Counted from the first letter of the stretch, positions 13,641 to 27,075 are shown. The stretch is 64,000 nt of DNA from Chlorops oryzae (GCA_020466095.1 CM035808.1:41449555-41513554), one strand, 5' to 3'. Program-made: numbers and translations. The notes: generated from the letters alone by a model not told the origin.

Positions 13641-15316
13641 TTTAAGGGGTCTTACCTCTTTTTTGGGAAATTTTTTAAGACAAGAAATTTCAATCATTTT
13701 AGTTTTTTTCCGGATTTTAAAATATTTGATATAAATATATCCGTGCATTTTCGCCTTGGAAAAATTCTCCCATTCAACACACAGTGGAAGGGAATATAAA
13801 GCTAGAAAAAATTTTCAACATTTTTACGCAAAAGTCGTCACATTCTTCCTTTTATGGACGCTTAGAATACTTCCATCTTCCACGGAGAAAAATTCTGTGG
13901 GAAAAACTCCCGGTGAAGAATCTTTTAGAACGGGCTGATATATGTTAGTTTTGTAAACTAAAGTGGACACAAAAGAAACCTTTATCAAAAATTGCCACAA
14001 TCTCCCTTACGTAATTAATGGAGAGCCCCTTATCGCCCCTATTCGAATTATTTAATTTTATTGAAAATAGTAAATATCATTTAAAAAAATATTTTGAAAA
14101 TAAGTATTTTTAATAAGAACGATAACTATTGATGAGAAGAATAAATTTCAGACCAATCGGTTGAATAAAGTTGTTTGTAGGACGTCCACCGTTGTAGAAA
14201 ATGATGTTTCGAGAAAAATGTATTTACAGTTTCAAAAGCCGAACAAGTTGCTTAGAGCGCCTCGGCGATTACAATCTACGACTTCTTTAATTAATACTAG
14301 GAATTGCGGTTAAATTTTACTATCGAAATACACGAGAAAAATTATAAATTGATTTTTCGATGTGGTCACTTAAGAATGAGTCCCTTAATCCTGCTTCCTA
14401 TAGAAGAGAATTCCCTTTCCATTTTTCAGGGCTGTCTTACGCTTAAATTTCTTAAATTCCATTAATTTTATTGAAATTTCTGACTCTAATTTCCATATAA
14501 ATATTTATGGATATAAAAAGAGTATTGTGCAGATATAGCCAAGAAAAACCATGCTAGCACTTGGATAAATTTCAATTCCCTTTTTTTTTTGAAATGAAGT
14601 ATTTTAAAGCCAACGGAAAATCGCTCAATATTTGATATTGCTTGACAAGCCAGCTTGATATTTCACAGCGCCTAGGGATGCGCGATTTACGCAAGTGTAT
14701 CGATGCGAGCGCCTTCAAGAAATACTTTTCTGAAAATGAATGAACATAATGTTTTGAAGTTTATCTGCAAATATTTTATTTTAATTTTATTCAAACACAT
14801 TTTTAAAGCAATAATGCTCTCTTTGATCTCTGAAGCTACTTGTGTTGCTTATATATTCTTTTTCTTTTTCATTAATTTTCGATTATTGTCCACTGTTTTC
14901 GATAAAAACAGATTGATTCTATGCCATACCCGGTACTTAACCTCAAATTGAGGTTCTCAATTGTAGTCAAAAGTCAATTTGCAAATATCTAATCAAACGA
15001 GAATTGCCTCTTGCATGAAACTGTTCTTCTATGAATTTATTGATGACATTCGTGAAATATCCTTCTTTATTGCAATTAGCCCGCGTCGCTATCGCTGAAA
15101 ATTTCGACCATTTTCAAATTATGATTTCGGTCATAGCGGTCATAGTTCCTAGAATCTATTGTGGAAAAGTTAACCGCCGTTAAGCATTACGTTTTCCGAT
15201 TGAGTTATTACTAAAGTGACGTATTGCTCACAAATAGAACTTTCTTTGAGCACGGTTTGCGCGAAATTATCGTCTTACATATATAGAAATTGTCAAACGA
15301 TAATATTTGATGAAAG
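13641..15316. other. Intergenic region upstream of mRpL38
   Basis: AT-rich with no gene seen. The mRpL38 promoter should lie near its right end, but I see no TATA box there, as is usual for housekeeping genes. Confidence 0.5.
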
Positions 15317-16886
15317 ATGTCGTTTGGAAGTTTATTGTTAAGATATAGTGCCAGGAATTCCATTCATAATGGGAGCGCAGCACTCTTGGTTACCCGCCAA
15401 GGCCACACATTACGAGGCAAACGGCCGGGATTAGCCAAAACACTACAACAAAGACTACAAGAAGAGAATCCAGAGAAAGGTTTGGAAGAACGTGTCAATA
15501 TTGGATTTCCGAAATTAAGACCATCCAGATCATTGCAAATGAAGGAAAGATTGGCACATTTGAAGGCCCAACGTAGGAACAGCGATTTGGAGAAACTCGC
15601 TCGCACCAATCAATGTAAATTAACTGCTTTTTAAATAACTATCGAATAATTATGAAATAATCCTTTATTATAGTACTGATCGATCTGGAAAAGGTGGAAG
15701 CCGATAGACATAACACAACTGGTCCCTATGAATTACGTGTTATCGCCGACCATTTTAGTATATTTGAAGATCTCTTCGGAAGTGGGGTTTTCGTCCCTCG
15801 AGTGAAACTGGAAGTTAAGGTAATAATATTCAATTGAAAGAAGAAATTTTCCTAAAAGAGCTCCCAAATTATTATTTTCCTAATAGTACAAAATTAGTGA
15901 GGACATCTACAGCCCAGTCTATAATGGAAATGTAATTAAACCCATAGAAGCGGCACAATCACCTGAAGTTAGCTTTGATGGTATCTCAGACCCGATCACA
16001 GGAGCAGTGAGTACATATTTTTATAAGAAAATTTCTCTACAAATTCATTTGCTCTACAGAAATGTAAAGAAACCAGTTATTGGACTTTATTGGCAACTAA
16101 TCCTGATGGTCATTTAACAAATAGTGAGCTAGAATATGTGCATTGGTTTGTGTAAGTATGAATACCTATATCTGAATAAAAAATAGTCTACTTTTGTATG
16201 TAATATTTCTGTTGTTCATGCTCTAGTGCAAACATACCAAATGGTGATATAACAAAGGGTGAAGAAATTGTACCTTATCTTGCCCCATTTCCTCCAAAAG
16301 GTATTGGCTATCAACGTTTCATTTATGTACTCTACAAACAAAATGGACAACAAGACTACAACACTTACAAATTACTTAAAAACGAGGAAGTTGACTTGAA
16401 TAAGCGTAGCTTTAAGACCCTCGACTTTTATAAAAAGCATCAAGACAATATAACACCGGCTGGATTAGCATTCTATCAAACGGATTGGGACAGCTCACTA
16501 ACGAAATTCTATCACGATGTGCTGAGTAAGTTCTGATTAAAATTTTTTTTTGATTTTTTCTCAATGAAATAATCGAAAAAAACAAAAATACATTTTCAGA
16601 AATAAAAGAACCGATCTTTGAGTATGATTTTCCAAAACCATATCTGAGCGATCAAAAGCACTTCCCTCTAAAACAGCCATTCAATCTTTATATGGATAAG
16701 CATCGCGATGTCAAGCAACTTAACAAGGAGTACCTGGAGCGCAAATTAAACAAAACGCATCCTTTTAATGGACCAGAACCAGCGTTACGATATCCAAATG
16801 CGCATCCTTTACGAGATATACCGTCATGGCTTAAGACAGAGATAAAGAAACAGCGTTTGGGTATTGGACGAGTAAAAGATTATTGA
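15317..16886 (+). CDS. mRpL38: Mitochondrial large-subunit ribosomal protein mL38
   Basis: Six exons: 15317-15614, 15674-15819, 15887-16006, 16060-16151, 16227-16525 and 16600-16886. All junctions are GT-AG with consistent phase, and they sum to 414 codons (413 aa plus stop), close to the size I recall for fly mRpL38. The N-terminus is basic and hydroxylated (MSFGSLLLRYSARNS), as in a mitochondrial import signal, followed by an Arg/Lys-rich segment. The middle carries a PEBP (phosphatidylethanolamine-binding) fold typical of mL38: WTLLATNPDGHLTN, a YVHWFVANIP motif, PYLAPFPPKGIGYQR and a FIYVLYKQ strand. The product is expected to act as a structural part of the mitoribosome large subunit. 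The gene is convergent with the INPP4-like gene, with about 1.6 kb between their stop codons. Function is assigned by recognition of family motifs. Confidence 0.93.
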
Positions 16887-17654
16887 TGTTTTTTTTTTTT
16901 CATTTAAACTTGAAACTTTTTTTTATTAGTTTTGTATTAATTTACATTTTACTATAAATTGAATATGGATATGCCTTGGATAAACAACACAAAACTGAAA
17001 GGTTAAAAACACGTTATAAGAAAATTTAATTGGTAATTAATATTTGGCACTGTTATTGCAATAAATAAAACTATTTTAAAAATGGTTAACAATTTTTAAA
17101 TAATACCTTAACTACGTTGGTATAACTAGTGTAATGTATGCGACATAAAATGGTCTTGTTAAAAAATCTATTAAGAAATCGTTGTGTGCTTAATTTTATT
17201 AGACTTTAGGTGCTTCCCCAAGGATAATAGATTATAAGGTTACGACAATCAGAGTTCAAAATTTGATTCTTCTGCGCATATACACTTGTGACGTAGCGTT
17301 AATAGCTTTCTGATGGGTTGAAATTATTGAAAGTTTTTGACAGATAAAAAATTCTCAAGACCAAAACTTTAAATTAAAGAATTTATGGGTTTGCAGCGTT
17401 GCCACTGACATTTGAAAAACATACTACCAATGTGAAACTTTTACAAAACCTGGTTTTTACATACTTGCATCGACCTTAAAATAAGAGATTCTTGTAAAAT
17501 GATCAATAAAAAAAAAAATTTAATAACGAACTAATTCTTACAAAACTATTTTAAAAATTTTACGCAACTTTGAAGCAGCAGCAACATAATCGTCACAAGT
17601 GCTCGGATAAAAGTAAAATCTGCGCATGTCGTAGTCTTATATTCTATAATTTTT
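16887..17654. other. 3' flank of mRpL38
   Basis: Contains the likely mRpL38 3' UTR with an AATAAA at 17060-17065. Otherwise AT-rich with no gene. Confidence 0.5.
17060..17065 (+). terminator. Candidate poly(A) signal for mRpL38
   Basis: A canonical AATAAA about 175 bp after the mRpL38 stop codon, within a repeated AATAAATAAAA string. In AT-rich DNA such hexamers are common, so this is only a candidate. Confidence 0.45.
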
Positions 17655-17834
17655 GGTGCTGCCCCACTTGGCTAGTAAAGCGTTTTTAATAACTATTTTG
17701 CTTTCGCTTGCCAAGTGTGGTTGATCATAAAGCATTTTCAGCAAGCAAAATTGTTCTTGATAGAAATTTTTAGAGCAAGAAAACTTGCTTCTTCAGGAAG
17801 TAAAAGCGCTTTACTTCCCAAGTGGGGAAGCGCC
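17655..17834. repeat. 180-bp MITE-like element between convergent genes
   Basis: The left end is GGTGCTGCCCCACTTGG. The reverse complement of the right end is GGCGCTTCCCCACTTGG. Similarity continues into an AGTAAAGCG motif next to each terminus. It lies between the tails of mRpL38 and the INPP4-like gene. Confidence 0.65.
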
Positions 17835-18487
17835 TTTACTAATGACTGAAAAATATTTCTAGCAAGTGTTCCATTCAACGGCGATTTGTCAGAATAGTCA
17901 AAATAGAACAATTGCTTTACAATGTTTAGACAATCACTGCTACTTAGTTCCTTAAACATAAAAAGATGGAATAAAAACTTAAAAACAACAGTCAAGGAGT
18001 CTTCGTTCCACGAAAAAAAACATATTAAAATAAATGTCAGTTGATTTAATTTTATGGAAGTAAGGCCCGATTTCACCAAGCTATTAAATGAAACTTAAAT
18101 GAAACGACCTGTCAAATTTCACATAAAAAAGTACATTTTCAATTAAATGAAATCTGGCGTAAAAATAATAAATTTAGCCATGGAACTAAAAAAAAAAAAA
18201 TTTCAGATAACGAAGGGATCTGAACGGAAAAAGATGAGGGAATAAAACATCAAAAAGAAACAATAACGAAAAAACAAATTTTTTTTCGATGCCAAGTTGA
18301 ACTCTTGACAGAAGGTTTCGAGGAGTCTGATCAAAGTTGTTTCTAAATCTTTTAAAGTTTCTCAATCTATTACTTAATCTATTTAATTAATGAGGTCTTG
18401 ATGACAATAAGTACTCTTACAAGCATAATCAGTTGAAATAACGACTTAGATATCATTGAAAAATCTCTAATGCTAAATAAAACATTT
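17835..18487. other. 3' flank of the INPP4-like gene
   Basis: This should hold the 3' UTR of the minus-strand gene. I found no clear minus-strand AATAAA within the first 250 bp and nothing else to annotate. Confidence 0.4.
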
Positions 18488-21400
18488 TTAAGTCTCTGCT
18501 TTTCCATAAACGCCAACAGGAGGTCGATACATTGCCGGCAATGAAAGTACTTGGGGTAGATTGAAAGCATACTTTCCTTTTCCAATGTTTTTCTCTACAT
18601 TATCCATTCGTGTGCCTTCGCTGTTGAATTGTATATAAAATTGAAAAATAAATTAGAACATATCCATTGGTCACTTAACACGCATAACAATAAGAACTGT
18701 TCGCAAAAGTCTGTATATTTTTTTTTTTTTTAGCTTTAGGTGTTGATGGCTGGGACACAACTTAGGTCCACATATGCCAGGGTGTACTTCAAGCGGTCAC
18801 TTTAATAGGTGCACGTAATAACGGTTTGTATGTACGAATTGATGCGTGATTTCCCCTTCACCATCGCCCTCAGACGGAGTACAGGCAAAGGATCAAAATG
18901 GCCGCCGCCAAGAATAATTAGATAGTAGCTTTAGTGCGAATTGAGTGCCATTGAGTACTTATATTCCTCCTTGACACTCTTTCGACACTTTAATTTGGTT
19001 TTTTAAATGTTCCGTTTTATATGACCGGCGTCAGCACAAATTCAAGATGGCGAAAATTTCAAACGTTGAGCCCGGCCCGGGGTAAACGAGTCCTATGTTA
19101 CCTCGTTGACGAACGTTACGAAACTGAAAGTCTGTATATTAATAAAAGAAATCGTTTTCAAAGGGCATAGCCAACTACAGCACCATGAAAGGAATGAAAT
19201 TTTTTTTTAATTTTCAATAGATACATACATATTGCCTAAAGACACTGTAGGAACCATATTTTAGGTTCCCATTTCTCGGTGCCCTTGAAATGTTCTTGAG
19301 AAGTCCTTTTTAAAACTACATATCTCAGGAGCTACTAATGGTAAAAGATAAAACAAACGAAAAATAACACAAGTCAACAGTGGTTTTGGTGACGCGATTT
19401 CGTTCATTATTACGGATGAGGATGTTATTGGAATTACCAACAATTTTTTTTTCTTTCCTTGGTGTAGTTTTGGAGCTAGAATTTATTTTGTGTGCGGTCT
19501 TCAGTTGTTTCGGTTTTACGGAAAAATATATATACATATTACTGCTTTGGTAACTTATTATGGTTGATATCGTATCAAAGCTAATATCACCGCCTATCAA
19601 ATGACAATTTTTTCATGAAGATAGAGCATGTAGTTTTTAAGGTACGAGCTTCGCAATTGTAAAAATTACGAATTTTTAAAATTTTTCTTCGATTTTTTGA
19701 GCTTTTTGGACCTTGTATGGCATAAAAGAATTTTTTAAAAATATTCTTTGTGCGTGGCTTGAAAGATGTTTCTTTATACAAAGTCCCGAAGCCAAATTAT
19801 TTTTATTTCGGATTTAAAATGTGGAGGATATGGTACGAACTGTGAAAAAAAAATTAGAAATTTTCAAGAAAATCATATTCAATAGTTTGAATGAAATGAA
19901 AAATGGTTGAAAAATTCCATGTGAAATATTTTAAATACCTTCGCATTGTGCTGAGCACATTGGGAACACTTTTTGCTGGTAAATTAAAGTCTTGCACCAA
20001 AACACGACACTGCTCTAAGGTAATAGCCATGCCAGTACGGTCTTTGGCACTTTTGCACGAAGTAAATCTTAGTCCCATCATGAGACGACAAGCATCCTCG
20101 GCTAAATGTAAGATTTTTACATTTTTCGAAACATTGAAACGAAGTTGTTCTTCCATAAAATCTAAGAGGCCCACAAGCGATTGCGCGACTGGCTCATGTT
20201 TGTTCAGAGTATCCGGAACAATAAGCTGAAGTTTGCGAAAACGATTATAATACTGCTTAAGGCGTACAAAATTATCGTTGTTCGAACGATGTTGTTCACG
20301 TGTTTGACCCAAGGTCTCAGCGATTGTTGCTTTTTCATTAATTCCAATGTTGAAGAAGACTGGAGTCACTTTGAAAGTGAGCATCTCTTTTGTCGGTACA
20401 ATGCTGAAAACATTTTCCGGTACAGGCAGTAACACATTTAACGCTTGTCTAGATCCAGTTATTCGCGGCGTTGGCACTGTTTTTGTATCACTTATAAAAG
20501 GAATAAGTTAAGGTACCATTTTATATCATCTTATATGAAATTATAAGTAAATACATACGTCTCAACATTACTCCGAACCAGTGTAAAGCTAACGGCTAAA
20601 AGGTCTTCGATAGCTATGCACATGTCCCCCCACATATCCAATTCACCTCCATAAAGTGACAGTAGACCTTCAAAATATGCCAATGGTCCCAAATCACAAA
20701 GGATTTTAATAAAGTTCTCTGTAATTTCTGTTCCCCACAATTTTCCCATTAACGAACTGATGAGCGCAGTCATCTACATAAATAATTATCAAAGTTTTCA
20801 TGTCGTTTTCTTGCATTATTCTTCAACACTTACCGCTTGTGAAAAGCAAACGTCTCGCCTATACATTATCTCCAAGTTAACGCTATTCCTTTGCATATCC
20901 TGCTGAAGTCTCTGTACGGAATGCATCAAACGTGCTGTTTTTAACAAACCATCCATCGCGTGTCGAAGTTTACGCATAGATGGTCTCAATTCGGAAGCCC
21001 AATCTTTCGTTAGCGATAAATCAAGTCCTTGGAAATTAAACAACAAAATTAAAATATCTTTTGAAAAATTATCTAATGCAAAAATTTACCGTCTGTAAAT
21101 TTATTCCCTTTCTTAGAATTCATTTGATTTGAATCAGTTAAATTTCCTGAAGCATTCATAGGTATAGGTTTCTGTGTCAAATCCAAGTTAAGACCATTAC
21201 CATTACTTTTGGGAGCTTTCACTTCATCGATCTTTTCAGTTTGTACAATTTGATTGGCAACGACATCCGGCGCTGGCGAATTACTCAGAAATTCCCGTTT
21301 TATTGCCGCTTTGGGATGTCGCAGTCGAATAGCTGGAGATCCACATCGACCACAAAGAAATTTGATTTTACTGACTAAACACATGACGCTAGCTTCGATA

Positions 21401-24400
21401 TTCAACTGAGTTAAGTCAAGAGGTTCGGGTTCTTCAGTTGGTCTATAATAGTTGGCTGATGGTGATGTGCTCATTATTTTCGTATCCAAGAAACCAATGT
21501 TATTGAAGGCTAACAACATTGCGCTATTGCCATGTTCATATTGTTCGATATCACAGCCATAGGTACTCGAGGAGCTCATGAAGTACGAATTGCTATAATT
21601 TGCAATCGGTTTTGCATTTGTCATTTCATCCAAATCGATGAGCTGTAATTGACTATTCGAATCTGTCGTTGTTGGTATATTTGTGCTTTCAATATTTGAT
21701 TTCTCTGAGACGATATCGTTATTTAAAAATACAGGTAAAGACTGGAAGCATATTTCTTGTGCATTTGATTCTATCGATACGTTTGATTCATATGCTTTAG
21801 ATCGCAATTGTTCATTGTAGCATTTAACAGCTCGTTGTATCGAATGAATAGTGTTGATATCTGTTGCCGAAGGCGATGGCCGCAATTGTAGACTGTTGGA
21901 ACGCATAAGCGGGCGCCCACCTGTTGGTGTTTTAGTTTTTGGCCAAAGATCTGGAGGTGCAACAACTGGTGTTGCAAAATCTTCCAATTCCGGTGATTTC
22001 AGGTCCAAAGCGCCTAATTGTTGCGTTATTTTACGAAATGGTGACATGGGCTGCAAAAACGTTGGACCTATACTTTTCTACTCAACGGATATTTGTGTGG
22101 TTAAAACATTTCTAAAATAAAATTTTGCTTACCATTAGTACATTGTCAGGTTCCTCAATTATTCGGTGTCGTTCGATGAACCGAAACGCGTCTTCAACTA
22201 AACTTGGCTCCCACAGATTCAACAATGTTTTGGTTTTTGAAACCATTTCATTGCATAGTGACATCATTCCTTTGGGATTTTTCGATTTTGCCAAATTAAG
22301 TAGCTGTGACATTATTTCAACAATCTCCCTCCTCAGTTGTTTGATCGCTTGAACAGCATCATTCGCAGCTTGAACTTTACAGGCGTTGCCGTTCTCCAGT
22401 TTCGTAGGTGATGCTTTGGCTTCATGTAGCAATCTGTAGGGAAACTTTTTAGTAAAAATTTAATCTGATAAATTTTGGCTTTCATTACTTGATTAAACCA
22501 CCGTTTCGTTGTGTTTTCCCGCTAACATGCTTTGTAAATGCACCGACGCTTATGATATCTAATACACCAGATCGATGTAACGCATCGTTTTGTGCCCACA
22601 TACGTTGCAAATGTAAGTTCACTGGTATAAATTCAAGAGATTCATCAGTTTTAACCGAAGAGCGCTTAAAAAATGGTCCTAAATTTATGAGAGATCGAAA
22701 TTTTGGTTAATGATCAATTAAAACATTTGTAGTAATTCAACGTCCCACCTTCCATTCGAATAAGTTGTTGAAGATTCTGTTTTGCCTGCGAATAATCCTT
22801 CAATAATTTTAGATGCTTATCTAACAAGTCAATTTGACGGCGACGCCATTCCCCACCGAGTTCCCCCATACCGGAAATTTCTTGTAACAATTCCTTTTCG
22901 CGCAATATCCAAATGGATCTATTAATGATAAAATTTTAGTCAAAAGTTATCGTATTATTTTGAAGATCTCAACACTCACAGCAATTGAAGTGGTATGGTA
23001 AAGCAGAGTTTGCTTTCCATTAACGTTTCTTGAACGCTTATATCGCCACCCATAGCCGAATGCAAGCGATATGTGTGAACCTGTTTACGAAAAGATAACA
23101 ATTGAAAGTACTGTGATTTTTGTTTTCCAAACAACTAAATCAAGTTACTCATCACCATTGGATTTGAAAAAACGCGCTGTAGCGAGTTGTGGTGGGGCAC
23201 AAATAATTTGACACCCAGCTTTGGCGGCAAGGACTGCGATCTACGATGTCCTGTTGCACAAGCATGAATTAGTATTAAAGATTTCTCGGTTATGATTTTC
23301 TTTCTCAAATCACCTTTAGTATGTTGTTCAAAAACTTGTGTTGTCGATCGTGGTGGGGCCGTTTGTCGATCTGTATCTGATGCCCAGGAAGCAATCGTTA
23401 TAAAACCACAATCATTGCTAGTAGAAGATCGTAAAGGTATGCGAAAGCGTGTCGCATCCTTAGAAGTAAAAAAAAATAATAAAAAAAAAAACAAATTTAA
23501 TTAAAAAATAAAGTGAATATTTATAAAGAATGGAAATTGAATTTACTTGTATAACTCCTAAAGCGATTTCCGCATAAGCCATTGGAAGTGCAGTCAACGA
23601 AACTCTTTCACGAACATCGTAGACAGTAAAGCGTATTAAGCTATTCGCTGTGAAACCTGCACTTTGGAGAAAACGAACCGTGCAAAGAAAATGCGGATTT
23701 GTGCCTTCAACGATTTCTGTGCGTGCATACTCCCGCCAAAGTATATCATCGCCTAAGAGGATATATATATAAATTAATATGCGTCAAATCATCAAAAGAT
23801 TATTCTCTTCACCTGGAGCGAGCACAGCGCAAACTACTCTTGTACTTGGAGTTCTCTTATGGTCGGTTCTAAAGCATAGATTATCACAGGAAAGGGCTGA
23901 CTCACATATCGGTACCTCAGCTAAATCTAAATAAGTTAATTGGCCCGAAATAAATTATAAGAGGAAGAAAGATGTAAAGAAATTTTTTTTTAAATTATAT
24001 TAAAATTTATTACTTGCTTTAATAGTTCATAATAAAAATAAAAAATCACAACACATTTTTCTTTTTAACATTTATTCGATAAAATATAAGCCCATTAAAA
24101 TATGTATCTCATATTTAAACATGCTAAATTAGTATAAAAAAATAATAATATGCAATAATGAATTATATGTAATGGTATTACCATAACCGTTAATGTTTAA
24201 ATGATCGATGGGATAACTTAAATTTGTACCTAGAATTACTTTGTACAAGAACTCAAAATTTTATAAATATAGAGAGTCTAAATTCAAGTAGTTGCGCTAC
24301 CATTAACGTTTTATACATTCGAAATATGATTAATTGTAAAAATTCGGCTGAGCATTGAAATTAAAAGAAAAAAAAAAAAAACTATGCTTTAAAATTGTAT

Positions 24401-26812
24401 GAGATCACCTTCTTCTTCTTTGGATTTTATGGCTCCACTGTTACCGCTTTCACATGTTTTTCTAGTCATCGTTTGGGAATTCAAAAGCAAAGCTTCATGT
24501 CCCGCACTGTGTGCTGGCGTTCCGCTTTCAATGCGATTGCCCATTTTTTGCGCAATCTGATCTTCAAGATATTTTATCTGGCGATTTAAATAAGAGTAGG
24601 ATGCTAATTGTATACATTTGACCCAATCCAAACGTTCTTTCGCAGTTCGTGTAGAGATTCTTTGCGGAAGACTGCCTTCAAATTCTGCAATTTTTTTTAA
24701 TGTAATTTTATTATGCATTATAACAGCGCTTTGTAAAATAAATCAGAAAAAATTATTCTACAACTACCCTGGAGGAAGCCTGTCGCCATATGGCCCCATG
24801 TCTATACTAACGTCAATATAGACAAGAGAACTTGTTCCAACGTCAACAGTATTTATAGGCGGTCTCATTAGAGAAACTGTACTGTCAAGAGGTATAGTTC
24901 ATCTTTATTGACCATGTCAACAACGTGTCTCCTTATAAAGCGAAAGAGTACTACTTTGGTCTACATAATAGCTATCGATGTCAATAGTTTGTCAATAGTT
25001 CGTCATTAGTTCCTTTGTCTACATGTAGACATGCAATGACAACTCAATGTTAAATGTCAATAGCGAAAAGCATTGCGATGGGTATAACTGGTCAGTAGTA
25101 CTGTTGACGCAGTCAGTAGAGAAAGAGTATAGATTCACTATTGACATTTCCTGCAGGGTAATATATTGTATCTTCACATTAACACATTTTTACTTACCTA
25201 ATATAAAAGCAAAGCCATCAAATTCTCGATCCTCATTGCGTATCAAAGGACGACAATTTTCAAGTACCAGAACACCCACTGGTTGGGACTTGGGATCATG
25301 ATCTTTCAGATAGAATAATAAATTCCCTCGTAGCTTACACCAGCGTGGATAGTTAACTGTAAGATTATTGAAATAAAATTCAAGTAAATAAATAATTTTT
25401 AAATATATTTATGGAAGAGATTTCAAAAGCTAATTATCGAGATACTTGAGCTTAAAGCGTGACGAAAGTTTATAACAAACAAAAAAGTGTTTAATCCAAA
25501 TATAAAAAAAACTGTGGTTTAAGGCTACAAGATAACAATTTTGGTTAATTTCTTTTACAATTATATTGCACTGAGGATTAGTTGATTTGTTAATTTAAGC
25601 AAACGTTTTGGGTGTGTTAATAACGCTTAAAGGTGTTTAAAGGTATTGATTGATATGATTTAAAATTTTTTTTTTTTTACCTATTTCGGTATGTTTATTT
25701 TACAAAAGGTTTATGTTTGTTTAAGATTCGGATTCTATGCCTGTTATAAAAATAAAACATGAAATTTAAATGAATGAATGAATAAATGAAAAATTAATTA
25801 ATATATGTATGTATATTTGAATTAAGAATAAACGGACATAAGAACATTTTCAATTTTAGTGGTTGAAATAATTATTCGCAAGTTTCAAGCGTAATTTTAT
25901 AGATGCCTATAAATTTATTCTTTTATCGACATGTCGGTCATAAAGCCATTCGTCCGTATGTAGAAATTACGAAACTCCCAACTCATAAACGTAACTGTCC
26001 ATCGCCTTAAAATTGAAACTTTTAATAAATGGATTTTTGGGGATTCAACAGAGTTTTATTTCCTTTATTTTCGGAATTAGTAAAAGTAAATAATTTGAAA
26101 AGTTTTAGGGTGAATTAGACGATAGTCTGGCAGTTTTCGATCTGATCCTTTTGGAAGCCATTCGACTATTTCAAGTCATCCATTATTTAGTTTTTTTTTC
26201 CCTCTTCAATCTTACTGTATGTCTTCTTAAAGCATTTAAGATTGCTTTCTACATCGTATACGGTGTAAAAAATCATATAATGTTGCAATAGGTTGAAGGA
26301 AGTGGTATTGATGAACTGTTTCAGATAACATTAAAAAAAATCTGTATGTTGATTTATATTTCTTTCATGGTTTTCAAGAGATCAAGTCATTTATATAGTA
26401 CGTATATCTGCTGTTGTTTATAATTTATACACACATAATTATCACTTCAATTCAGAGATAAGAGTTAAAAGGACTGAGTACAGAGTAGTGATGCCAGATT
26501 CAGCGGTTTTTGTCATTTTAAGAGATTTTTCGGTTTAATTCTCAACCAAAAATCACTTCAAATACTCAGAAATTCTATAGAAAACAGAACAAAAATAATT
26601 TGCGTTTTAATATCTGAAGGGGCGCCAGAATACTGGAAACCACGGAACGCAGACAAAACAAGATAAATATTTACATCGTTGCGATTCTTACCATCCGTGC
26701 GACGAAACAAAAAGCCCTCTTGCCGTTCCGTGATGATAAGCAAACCTTCTCGTTGGAACTTCGTTGTTGGATTTGATGAAAGCGCCGCTAGTTCAGCTTT
26801 ATTGAAGCGCAT
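18488..26812 (-). CDS. Inositol polyphosphate 4-phosphatase (INPP4 family)
   Basis: Fifteen coding exons (minus strand): 26692-26812, 25198-25356, 24409-24684, 23813-23926, 23547-23752, 23156-23458, 22980-23080, 22749-22918, 22489-22678, 22133-22433, 21090-22050, 20834-21027, 20559-20773, 19939-20490 and 18488-18620. All junctions are GT-AG and phases agree; the sum is 3996 nt, exactly 1332 codons (1331 aa). The N-terminus has a PH-like strand set (RWCKLRGNLLFYLK), followed by a C2-like region (RVVCAVLAP to FTVYDVRERVSL), then the NLHLQRMW and GGLIKLLHE blocks typical of INPP4. Near the C-terminus is the active site CKSAKDRTGM, a CX5R motif with Cys1249 and Arg1255, then KYAFNLPQ and the tail MYRPPVGVYG. 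Family members remove the 4-phosphate from phosphatidylinositol 3,4-bisphosphate on endosomal and plasma membranes. Exon 11 adds about 320 polar residues not recalled from the vertebrate proteins. Confidence 0.93.
18720..19126 (-). mobile_element. Retroposon insertion with 14-bp target duplication, in last INPP4 intron
   Basis: The sequence AAAGTCTGTATATT occurs at 18706-18719 and again, identically, at 19127-19140. Directly after the left copy is a run of T (18718-18732), the poly(A) tail of an insert read on the minus strand. A 14-bp duplication plus a poly(A) tail is the mark of target-primed reverse transcription. The 407-bp insert has no coding frame I recognise and is more GC-rich than its surroundings. 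It is either a 5'-truncated LINE end or a SINE. It lies in the final intron of the INPP4-like gene, in the same transcriptional direction. Confidence 0.85.
24767..25158. mobile_element. 392-bp CCCTGCAG-ended MITE in INPP4 intron 2
   Basis: The left end is CCCTGGAGGAA. The right end in reverse complement is CCCTGCAGGAAA. Both ends are flanked by TA (24765-24766 and 25159-25160). Subterminal GTCAATAGT-type motifs repeat in both orientations (for example TCAATAGTTTGTCAATAGTT). The right end is 39 bp from the 5' splice site of exon 2. It shares termini, but not interior, with the elements at 6405 and 40905. Confidence 0.75.
25357..26691. other. Intron 1 of the INPP4-like gene
   Basis: AT-rich intron sequence between the first and second coding exons. 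I see no nested gene or clear element in it. Confidence 0.6.
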
Positions 26813-27075
26813 ATTTTAGATGCTTTTGAAAATTGAGGGCCAAGTTTTTGATTACTGCTACTGAGGTTCAAAACTGGTACTTGCCCCTATTAAATTGAAC
26901 TTTTTATGCCATCGTGGCAATGAAACCGTGCAGTGCACGTCCCTTTTGTATGTAATTATTTTTGAGCTGCAGCTAACCGTATGTATTCGTTACTGAGTAG
27001 CGGGTGCGCCATATAATACCGAGTAACGAAACGTTACACACGAATGCATTTCGTTATTCGTGTATTTCGTAGTAG

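Noticed and set aside
15364..15609. Minus-strand frame of 81 codons
   Set aside because: It is the shadow of mRpL38 exon 1.
19903..20432. Plus-strand frames of about 80-108 codons
   Set aside because: They are the reverse of the INPP4 catalytic exon, which has the conserved active site and matching splice phases.
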